A program made the translations under genes and the position numbers. From positions 110,151,222 to 110,215,221 of the forward strand of contig NC_059075.1 of the NCBI RefSeq assembly GCF_020497125.1: DNA of 64,000 nucleotides. The letters are read 5' to 3'. This DNA is from Mauremys mutica (lineage: Eukaryota; Chordata; Testudines; Geoemydidae). This document shows positions 49,601 through 61,600 of this stretch, piece by piece. The notes beneath the pieces are model-generated. The model had not been told where the DNA came from. It did no database searches and saw only the letters and a program-made list of their open reading frames with translations. How positions within the stretch are numbered: the stretch's first letter is position 1; each line of letters opens with the position of its first letter.

Positions 49601-52600
49601 GAAAAGCTTAGTTACTGCTCCTGCTGGTTGGATCGATGGAAGTGTTTCCCATAACTCATTTAGTACACCCATTGTGATGATCACCATCCCAGCTTGACTT
49701 TTGGTGTCAGTAGCTATATGCAAGAGGCACATACAGTAGCCTAAAATGAAGTCAATGGGGTTTTATGAGTATAACTTAAACATAGTTTGACCTAGTGGGA
49801 CTAATCACAGGCTACTGTGCTATACACAAAATGAAAAAAAAAAAGAGAAACAATTCTGGGTGGGAGATTTTGCTGACTAGATAAATATGCTGGGAATGTC
49901 AATGCACCAGTAGGCACACACAATGGGAAGGATCATTTGAAATGTCATTTAAGGGTCAACCCATAGTGACAATTTAAATACACTGAACTCATTAATACAA
50001 TAATGGGCATCTGCTTATACTGTGATGGTGAATCCTTTCCACTGTGTGCCATAGCATACAACCCTGTGTCAACAAACTGCTGCAGTGATTAAAGGCTTTG
50101 TGGTATTATTCTGATAGGTCCTGTTGTACTCAGTGGGGAATATTTAAAGGCTACTCACGGCATATATCAGGAGTTCTCCAGAAGACACAAGCTTCAGCCT
50201 TAATGCACTCTTGGGCATAAGCAGCAACTGCAGAACAGAAGCACTCACAGTCTCCACCACTGTCACAGGAGCAGGCATCATGAACACAATTTTCATAGAA
50301 TGGAGCTGGGTCCACCTGTTGGGGAAATACATTTGGCAGCTGTTAACACCAGAGCTCTGTTTCCAATTTGGAATCTCAGATGGAAACCCTTTAGACCAGA
50401 AGTTGCTTACTGTCTGTCAGGTAGCAGATCTGAGCTAGGTTAATTTCCATTAATTTTTCTTAATTTCTTCAAATGTGGTTATGGAAAAAAGGTAACTAAA
50501 AGAAATGTCTTGTGCATTGACCATATCTTCTGATGTGCATCATTTTAGCTTAATGACAAAAATTATTACTCTCAGCACAGGACCACTGTACCAATGTCAA
50601 AGCAAAATTTTATTCTATTCTGCATCCTGCATTATCAACACAATTGTCAGCTGAGTTCTGAAGCCAGACTCTTTATCAATAAATATGATGCACAAAGTAG
50701 AAACAAACACTTTATTGAATTTACAAAGCTGGTGATTAGAAAAAATGTGGTTTGACTGGCAAATTGAATTATTCGGACATGGAAGTTGCTGATGAAGAAT
50801 AAAAATAAGACAATTAGATGTCATTTTTACAACTGCTCTTCTAACAATAAACACATTCTGAAAACAATTCTGTTAAGCCTCCCTTCTAAACCTATCTGCT
50901 AGTAGGATAGCATACTTCAGCTTTCAAAAAAAAAATCCCTTCACTTAAATTATCCTCCTTTTACAAGCGACTAGCTTGGACACTCTTCAGGGTGCCATAA
51001 GAACCTCACTCAGGTTCTCTTCTTCTTCTTTAAAGTGAATTAATCTGTTGATTCTATCACCACCTCCAATCTACTCTACTTTATGGCTGCTAATACTACT
51101 GCTGATCTAAAAGAAAATTTGACTGAAGTCAATGAAATTTTCTCTTCAGTTAGTTAATCAGCCAAGTAGTGTACATCTGCCAGACATACCATCTGGTAGC
51201 AGAGAAGAAGCAGAGACAGTTCTATACCTGCATCCTGTCAGACATTAGCAAATGCTTTTTTTTCCACTTTGGATGATCAGTGGGAGAACCCAAACTGGGT
51301 TTTATGCCCCCACTGAAAGAAGCCTAAAAGCATATGCAAGAACAGCAGGAATCATGACTCTTTGTGATTCTTCCTATACCTATAATGTGTGCAAAGCACT
51401 TTGAAAAACTCTAAGTGCAAACTGATATTATTATTAAATTATTATTACACTTCAATTGAGGGACATGGCTTAGATAAATTACATAACACTATGTATACCT
51501 TGAGCCTAGAACACTGTGTTTTGTTATTATGATTTGGATGCATTTTAATATGAGATAGAGTGATGTAAGCATGCTTAAACTATGAGCTGATTGATACCAA
51601 TTATCACTTAAAACAAGAAGAATGCAATGCAACAGATGGAAACATCTAAAGTCTGTCCATAGTCAGAACCATTATCTGCGATTGGAGATGGGGAGGATCC
51701 ATAAAAACCCAGTGATGTATTGGATAGGGTTCCCAGTCTGCACGCTAGAAAGGAACCTCCATTCTATATGTAAACAGAGTATTACTTCTGTGTGGCTCAC
51801 AAACAATACCATGGCAGGGAATTTCTCCCAAATTAGAACAAATGGATGCTTCAGTCCAATCTATGAAAACATACCAAATCCCTGGTTTGAGTATCCAAAG
51901 GAATAGCGGGTGCTTGAACATCTAACTTTCAAGTGTAGTACCTGTTCTTATCAGGGGGATGGACCTGATGATCTCAAAGGTCTTTTCCAGTTTCTAACTT
52001 CTGAGGCTACTATGATTAACTATTCCCTCACTCAGATGTGCAAATTCAGCCTTCCTCTGTGCCCTTGCACAGAGGTTCACCTGTAGGTAGTAGCCATCAA
52101 CCTCTCTACTAACCTTGTTGTGACAAACTTTAAAGACTTCGCTCCGGATGATGCTGCACTCCTTCTCTGCCCAGGACTTGCGGTGAGGTTTTAGACTGCA
52201 GGGCAGGATCTCATCCACCACATCAGGGCAGGTGCCAGACAGTTTCCAAGAATTACCAAACTCCAGAGGATTGGTCACCAGCAGCCCGTTCCTTGTTGTG
52301 AAGTCATTGTTGGACTTGTCATCAAAGTTGCCACACAAACCACAGATTTTGCCCTGAAAAAGCAAAAGTTGCTTGATTTCAGAACATGTCATCAGATTTT
52401 CAGCTTGCCCAGTAAGTGAGCACCAGTAGAGTTAGAACCAATTTCTCCCTGTAACTTACTTATTTTCATCTTTACTTCAAAATCATGTGTATAAGTTAAA
52501 CTTATTTTTATGTGTTTATCTTCCCTTCCTGCTACATACAGTATCTAGTAACTATATCTATATTTCTTTGCAGCCTCCCATTCAACTTATAGGGATCCAA

Positions 52601-55600
52601 ACAGTGGCTACACTTCTCTCACCTGACAACAAGCCATCTCTTTACAGTGCATTGTGGTATGCAGCAACTTAGCTGCATGAGTCCTATTAATATAAATAGG
52701 AGTCACATGACTAAATTTTCCAGTACACAATGCACTGAAATTTTAGCCCTAAGTCTATTAAATGTTAACTTTGAAGAGCTGGGTGATCATCTTTAAGGCA
52801 GATTTCCATTGTTTGTCAAGAGTAAGATGGAATAAGGAAAAAATGAAGCATCCTTGAATAAAACTTAAAAGCCAGTACAGTGGCTTCAGTGGGTTTTGAT
52901 TGGCTGGCATCCTTCTAGTTAAGGATGTGGCTGCAATAAAAACTAGGAATCTTTTGCCTCATTTTTTCTCCTCCCTCCATTTTTTTTAAACCCTACTCAA
53001 TCTACTTTAAGGTTTCCAGCAAAGTGTCATGAAAACATTTACTGCTTAGGAAAACAAACTAAGCAGTGTCATAAATGGGCACAAGTATGGGGTCCTAAAA
53101 TGTGTGCACAGCCCCCAACACTACAAAGGGCTGGTTGAGTCTCTTGTTAAACAAATCAAATGTTTTATAAGGGAAGATGTCCGAGTTGGAAGCGTTTCAT
53201 CAATAAAGAACTTTTAGTTTCTTTTCAGACAGGTCCCTTACACAGAGGCTGTGAGATGTTGCCACACTTTGCACTACTTGAACCACAACTGCATTTCCCC
53301 AAGGTAAAATATGTTGCATTATTATTTGAGAGCTGGGGTTAGTCTGTGGCAATCTTGTGATTTTTTCTTCTGTCTTCTATTGGCGAATTACAATGTTTTA
53401 GCCATTTCTTTGGTATTAAGGGTCATATATAATGAATAAATTGTGATTTAATAGTGAAATGCCTCTAAATATAAGTTGGCCTATACCACTGCTTGAGAGA
53501 TCAAGCCTAGCAATATAGCTCACTGTCTGGAAAATAGGGCCTGTTTTGTTTTTCACTTACTTTACAATATAGAGCAAAGTTTTGGTCTATAATGATGAGA
53601 AAATGATGTCTGGGGTCCCAAGAGTTTATTCTTTTGGGGTCTGATCCAAGTCAACAAGAATATTTTAATGAACTTCAGTGGGATTTGTATTAGAGCATTA
53701 ATGTTTACAACTACTGGAAAACCACAGGGGACTGCTCATCCATATTGCAATAGTACACAATACACCCACTGGTATTGTTGCACTGGATCATACCATAAGA
53801 AACAACATACAATGTCACCCACCATCATTGGTAATGCAAGATATATATGAATCATCAACATACACAATATTTAGGGACACTATTAAGAGTAACAATAAAG
53901 CACCATCCATATTTACCTGCATTCAACTATTCATAATCATATCAGCAGATTTCATAATATTTTAGAAAAAAGGCCTGGAGTTGCTCACCTTATAATTAGG
54001 AGTCAGCTTTATGAAAATAGTAGTCTTCTTATCCCAGATGAGCATCACGCCATTGCTGGCCTCAATAACAAGATAGAGCCCCACTGTACGATTCCAATAG
54101 TGTATATGGTCGCCAACATCTCGCTGAATTTCTACATATTGCTTGTCCTCAAACTTCAGTTCAGTTCTCTGAAGGACAGAAAGAGAAGGGATATAACAGC
54201 ACTGGCTTCATAGTAAGGCAAACTATTGGAATGATGATGCTGATGGACTTCATTGTGAAGATCAGACTGCCAAACCACTGCCTAAATCCTTAGCAAGTGG
54301 AAATCACATAGTTCCATTTACTTTAATGGAGCTATGGCAACTTTCAATTTCAAGGAACATGACTACAAGCAAAGGGCAGTTTTGATCAGCTGCATTCTAG
54401 GGCTGAATCCATCCAGGGCCACCACTCACCCCTAGAAATATTTTAATAGCCTTTGAACAGGTGACTCCAGTGGTTCCACATGGCACATTCACTGTGACGA
54501 TCCTAAACGAACCATTGTGATCCTTGCCACAATAATCCTGTTAAGAGTGGAATAAAGAAACATAAGTCAATGAAAAGAATCATATTATTTATTTTGATTT
54601 CAATCTAAAATAATTTAAATTCATTCTTCAAATTCCATTACACACACACATGCATGCACCATTTAACTGAGAAAGAAGTGGGACAACTGAATTAAACAAT
54701 AGTTTATGTCCCAAAATATATGGATATTTGTTTTCCAATTTCAGAATCAGCCACTTGTTTTGGAGTAGTGTTAATGAGCTGACAACTTTCATTGTTGAGC
54801 TAGCTCAGTTGTGTACAATCTGCAACAACATTAGCAGAAGAAATGTTCACTCAAGTGCCATTAATTTCCTTGCACAGCTGGGATTTGTTGAAAATATGGA
54901 ATTTAACTTGGCAGAAGCTGCAGTTGCCACAGAAACAGTGATCTTAAAGAAAAAGGGTCTAAGAGAGGTGGTCCAAGAACCAAACTGATAGCTATGTTGT
55001 TGTAGAACTTTTCATTCATTTTAGATCTGTCTGCTCACAGCTCCCATTGGACATTACCTGGGCAGCCACATATTCACAGTGTCCATCAAAGTCATAGTGT
55101 TTTCCATCAAAGCTGATATAATGGCCACTTCCATATACAGTACAAGTCCCATAGCACACATTATCGGTGCAGGTCCATCTTCCTTTATGGCAGGTACTAG
55201 GGAAAGAATAAAAGAGTTGGATGAAATCTGAAAAGTCAAGCCTAATGCTGATGTATGCTGCTTTGGAAGCTGTAGGTTAAATCACATAGCTGGCTGACAC
55301 AACATGGAATCCATCACATGCATAATATTATGGAACAGGGTATTATAAATCACCATCTCATCAACAGTCTCCACATGGAATTGTCCCACTGATGAATTTA
55401 TAGCATGGTTGTTAGCTCTGCACAGCTCTCTTTTTTGTTCCTGCATCAACACTTCCCAAAAATTACACTACCACCCAATCAGAGATGCCCCTGGCAGAGA
55501 GATGGATTCTGAACTCAGTTAAATGATCACCCTAAAAACTTGTCCATTTTGTCTGAGATAAACAGAGATAATTACCTTAATGTTTGTAGAATTACCTAAA

Positions 55601-58600
55601 TTTACACAAAGGGAGTCATCCGAGGTCACAAAGAAGCCAGAGTGGAGCTGAGAATCAAGGCTTGTATACCTATATCCTGCTCATCACAGTGGTATTTAAA
55701 CCATTTAATTACCATTCATTTATTATGAGAAACATACATCAAAAGGAAAGAGGAGAACTTTCAGCATCTTACCATTCATTGCAGCCCACTTTTACGGTCT
55801 GTCCAGGAGCATAAAACTGCTTGTTATGAATACATGGACAGTCCTTCTCCTTAACACAGCCCCCTCTGCCATCATCAATCAGTCCATGAGGACACATGCA
55901 CCCTGAGACACACTCTGTCTGGAACTAAAGAAAATAAGAGAAAACATTATATTATTTTATAAGAAAACACGACTTCTCTGTTATCCCACTTCTTCTACAA
56001 ACATTCATCCCATGTGCTTCATTCCCTGGTTTATACTCAGCCATTTTTATCTCTAGCATCTGAGTGCCTGAGAATTTCCTTCCTATTTTACAGAGATGTT
56101 AAGTTCAGACTATCTTACTTTTGTTCTACACAGAAAACTACAGTGCTGTATTGTAAACAAAATGTCTGTCCATCTAACCCATGGTTTTCCTACTGAGAAA
56201 AGAGAAGACTAATCAGTGAAAAAAGAAAGGATGGCAAAAAGTAGTGGAGGACTAGAACAAAAATGATGAAAGAAAAGAAAGGATGGAAATAAAAGGAAAG
56301 AAGAGAGAAAAGACTAAAAGATTGTGTTGGCATTGTTTCATTTAGGGACTAAGAGAAAGAAAGAGCCATGCCATAGTCAGAGGTAAAATGAAAACATACA
56401 TAGTCAGTATCCAGCGTATGGCAGCTTAGTTGCAGAGGGGTTTGTGAAGACCAAGACTTGACACTGCTGCAATCAAAGTGAATCTTGGGGGATGGACACT
56501 CTGTAAAAAAAAGATACCATGTTAGATGGGTGAACTTTGAAGATCAAGGGAACAGAAAATAAATGGGGCGTTATTAGATATTGAGACAGAAACAGCAGCA
56601 TGTACCCCTTAAAAATAATAAATGAAAATATCCTTTCTAATACAAGGTAAAATCCTCAGCCAAAAGCAAAGTGAAAGGTGGTGACTGTTTCACAGAAGGG
56701 AAAAAGAAACAAGTTGAGAATTCAAATGAAAAACTGAGATGTTTCTCTGTAAAGCATTTCACTTACTGTCATCTATTATCTTCACTTGAGTGCAATGGAG
56801 AATTCCATTTCGGCAAACACTAAAAAGGATGAGAAGATAGAAATTCATAGGATGTAAGCCTAATATTTTCAATTGATAAACATCTGAGAACAATTTGCAG
56901 AGGCATAAATGAACAAATGAGATTATTATTTCTGCCAGACAATTATTCTTTTGGACTGTCAAAAATTCCCTGTTGCTGTGGTATGTTCTTAGGTGTTAAA
57001 GTAATAATGAACCCAACTGATCTATTAGTGGAATAATATTTAGTAGTGGCCTTTGTGAAATATGCACCTTGGGGAGGAAGTCCCACATGATTTCAACAGA
57101 GATTTCATAGTGAGTTTGAGAGAAAGTTCCGCAGAACTTTTGAATGTTACATTATAAACAGATGGTAAATTCATGATTTTCAAAGAATGGACACAAATTA
57201 TCCTGCAAATCCTCAAAATTGTACTTTTTAGCAATCAGGGAATACATGGTCATACCCTTTCAGAGCATCTCCTCAGCCTCCAATAAATACATATCACCAT
57301 TTTATGCCAACTCCAGTCAAATACAATAACCTCATTGGCTTGTACTCTTATCTTCTAGTTCTCTCCTCCTTGAAAGGCAAGTAAATATTTTACCATTCAC
57401 AGCATGAGTCACTGGAGTCCATGCAAAAGACTATTGCTTCTGGGAGCCTGCATGTTGGTTTTGGAATTCCACAATCTTGATTAAATGGGTATCGATTAGT
57501 AACTGTTTTAACTGTTAGAATAATCTGTTTTCAGTGAGAAACCCACTAATTGCTCATGTAGTTTCTTTTCCCCATAGCCTAGCAAAACTCCCATTGACTT
57601 TAGTGGTGCAGGATCAGGTCCATGGTTACCACAAGAGGCCACCACACACCTCATAAATAAAGAGATATGCCATACATATTAATAAGTTAACTTACTGCAG
57701 TATGACATTTTGTTCTGTTAGGGTGGTGGCGGGTAATATATACCTTTTATCTACATGGTATCACCATCAATATCTATATATGGTATATTTAATAAGCAAA
57801 GACAAGAAGTGGGGGCTTCACCTTCACGATCCACAAGTGACAAGCCATAAAATAACCTACCAGCGCTCTTCTTGTTTCACGATGACATCCCCAGGTTCCA
57901 GGTATGACCCTTTATAGTAGCATGTACAATGGGAGATGGGCACACAGTTACCCTTCTCATTCATATAGGTGTTATCAGGGCAGCCACAGCCATCAATGGG
58001 AATAAAGCCCTCCAAGCAGTGCTTTTCGCCATCAGCAAGGGAGCGACAGGTATGTTGACATGTGGTCAGATTGTAACGGAAGATCTGGGATGCTGGGCAA
58101 GAGGACACTTCTTTGTCTGGAGAGGGGGGGAAAAGACCAGTGGTTGCTATACTGGCAAATAAAAAAACCCTGACCAGGCATTATAGAATTTAAATCTTTC
58201 TTTCTGATCACTCTGCCCAGGCAGTATGTAATACTAAAAATAAAGGGACTCCCTCTCATTGTATTGTGGAATAAATTATCGTAATTAATAAATAGTTTTG
58301 CCTTAACTTTGTCCTACCTTTTAAATTACCATCTAGGAGGTAATACTATTCCTATTCTAAAGGGTATGTTCTTCCTTTAATGAACATGCATAATTTCTTT
58401 TATTATAAATGGGAGTTGAGTATGTAGAGGAAGTAATGAAAAAATCCATTAAATATATATGTAGCATTGTTTCTTTTTCTTTTCCCTTTAGTTAACTGAT
58501 CTTTTGCTATTGGAATTTGCTTTCTAATAATAATAATATCTTTTTCTCTGTTGCTTCATATCCCTATAATCCTCCAATAGAAGCACAATTCAACAAAGCC

Positions 58601-61600
58601 CAGTTCCTAGTGTTGATGATACCATTGATAATGCTGGTACACAACAAAGAAAATAAATAAAATGGAAGAGCCATGATGGTTTATAGTCCACTGGACAAAG
58701 AGAAACAGATCAGTGTCTGTGAAGTGGTAGAGATGACGACAAAAGGGTTAATTACTCCCCAGTTTATGCCGTTGTCCTATAAACGAAGGACATGTAAAGA
58801 ATACAGCTTTAACTATTCAAAATTCTTGACACTGTCTCCTCCAAATTGTATTGGGCATCTCCAAGGCACTTCTAAACTCTTAACACTGAGGTTAATGTAA
58901 CTGTAGTCAGGTGCACTCTGTCCATTCCGATGACTGATTTCAAGGGGATCACAGTGTCATCACTTACTGCAGACAGTTTGTCTCCAGCCCCCCAGCATGA
59001 TTCCTTTGAAGGCACAGGCTCTTGCGTAAGAGGACAGGGCCCCACACAAGCATTCTTCACTGTTCTTACAGTTGCAGGTGTCATATTTACATCTCTGAGA
59101 CAAATAAGAAGCAAATTGTTAACAAGCCTGCAGGAGGAGGATTAGAACTATAAAATGAAGACTGTGAAAACCGGGGCTCCAGTACAGTAACTGTAGAACA
59201 CCCAGGACCTTCTTTCCCATGTGGCTTTCATTCACTCCCATAATCAGAGAGCACAGTAGATGAGCAGAGAGCTACCCATTAGTGAGGGCCAAACCCAAAA
59301 AGGCTCAGGGTGCGTTTGAACAAGCATGAAAAATGTGGATAGTTCGCCAAACCTTATCTGAACAGCCAAACCTTTTGAAAGTCCAAAGTTTAGCCAGCTT
59401 CCTAACAGCAGCCTTTTTAAAGGAAACTTTGATACTTTTAATTCCTGATCAGTTACAATCCGGAAATGTACAAGCCCACAGGAATGATACATAATAAAAG
59501 CAAAAAACAGTTAGCTGAATGGGTTAAGATCTTCACAAAGGTTCAGCTCAGACTGAATTATAGAAATGAGTAAAAGTTAGGGGGTTCTTTCTGTTCTCCC
59601 CAGATTGGTTTGTTTATCCCTCCTCAACAGAACTCAAAGCAGAGGGAAACAGACCAGGAATAAAATGACACATAAATGGATTGTTGTTTATCTCTGGATC
59701 AAGTAAACTCAATTTACTGTTTATTAAGCCACAAAATAGATTACATTAATGGTTAAGGGCTGGCTTAACATGTGACTGACAAGGCTCAGTATTCCTGCCT
59801 CTCTTGAATTCTCATATGAAAATGAGACTCTATAGTGCCCTTTCACACCTCACAAGCCCCACCCCCAAAAAAGCACAATGATTTCCATCTTCTAAATTAG
59901 CATTCTATGAGAAAGCCTGTTGTAGGAGATCAGGGATGCACACAATGCCATTGGACACTATAACATTTGAACCAACGTTTATCGCCAAGTTAAAATAATC
60001 ACTTGAAAATATGTATATGGTAAAACACGTATTAGACCAGTGCCAGAAGGTGTCAGTATAGTATAAAATCCACACCTTATAATATTCCACAGGATCAATG
60101 ACTGAGTGACATCTGGCAAAAGGAGATTCTGAATTTTTCAGTAAGGAACACCAATATTCAGCATAATTTTCTGTAACAAAAGGAGAGAGAACACATTATT
60201 TTCCTTGCATCATACCCTCTTGCACCATATTATCACATTACAGTATGCAAAATAATCTGACCCAAGCAACAAAATGATAAAAGTGAGAACCCTAAACTTT
60301 TCTGGGAGAGGAGAGATTGCACAGTATTGCTATAAATTTGGCCCACAGTCTCTGATTCAAATACCTTCTGGCAAACACATAGTGGAAATCATATCCTATT
60401 AATGCAGTCTGCCTGCTCAGAATTTTCTTCCTCTAGCTTCCAATTGTCTGAGAACTCATGATCAGAGGATCACAAATCCAAGCTAAATATAAAAAGAAGC
60501 AATAATGCTAAGGAAGGTGCACCACTACTCCAGACATATATTGTAATATATTAACGACTTTTCTTCTGTGTCTTTCGACACAGGGTTGCCCCTGCAATTT
60601 CCCTCTGAACTTTCCATCTCTTTTATAGAGTCACAGATTCAAAGGCCAGAAGGGGCCATTATGATCATCTAATCTGACCTCCTGTATAACACATACCATA
60701 AAACGTCCCCAAAATAATTCCTAGAGCAGATCTTTTAGAAAAGCATCCAATATTGCTTTTAAAATCATCAGTGATAGAGAATCTACCAGGAGCCTTGATA
60801 AACTGTTCCAATGGTTAATTACTCTCACTGTTAAAAAATGTTCTTATTTCCAGTATGAATTTGTCTAGCTTCAACTTCCAGCCATTGGATCAAAACCTAC
60901 TGCCTGAACAGAAAGCTGAACACTGGACCCTCAGATTAAGAATCTGACACATTACTAAGTAAATTCTCCAGGGTCCCATAGATGACTAATGGCATTTTGA
61001 AATAATATCCTTATTGTGTATTTATTATCATCTGAACCAGGCAGATTAAGGACTTGAACTTGGGTCTTCCACAGCACAGTTACATGCCTTAACCACAGGA
61101 CAATGAATTACTCCCAAAGGGAAGCACCTGTTAGCTGATGTGTGCAAGCCCACAGTAGATTAGACAAGCACACACATTATTAATTTATCAGCCTTCTAAA
61201 TAAAGATTATTATTTTGAGACTGCTATTTGACTGACTGTGTATGAGGTATAGAATTTGGAGGAAAGAGGCTCTATGAAAATGTAGTATTCTTACCGCTTT
61301 CAAAGCTGAGAGCACAAGGGTCTTCCAAATTATCCACTTGGTCTTTACAGGTGGCTTGTGCTTTCCAAGTGTTAGCAAAGGCAGATCCTGTAGCTTCTAC
61401 CAGCCCACCAGCTGTTTTAAAATCATCACATTCTATGCCATTGAAATTCCCACAAAGACCTGTTGAGAAAAAAAATGTGGTGTTTAAAAATTATTATTAT
61501 TCATTCTTCTTCTAAAAGAGCAACAAAAGAGGAAAAGGATGATTTACCACATGACTAGCAGTCATATTGTCAAACAGAGGGCTCCTCCAACTCAGTATTA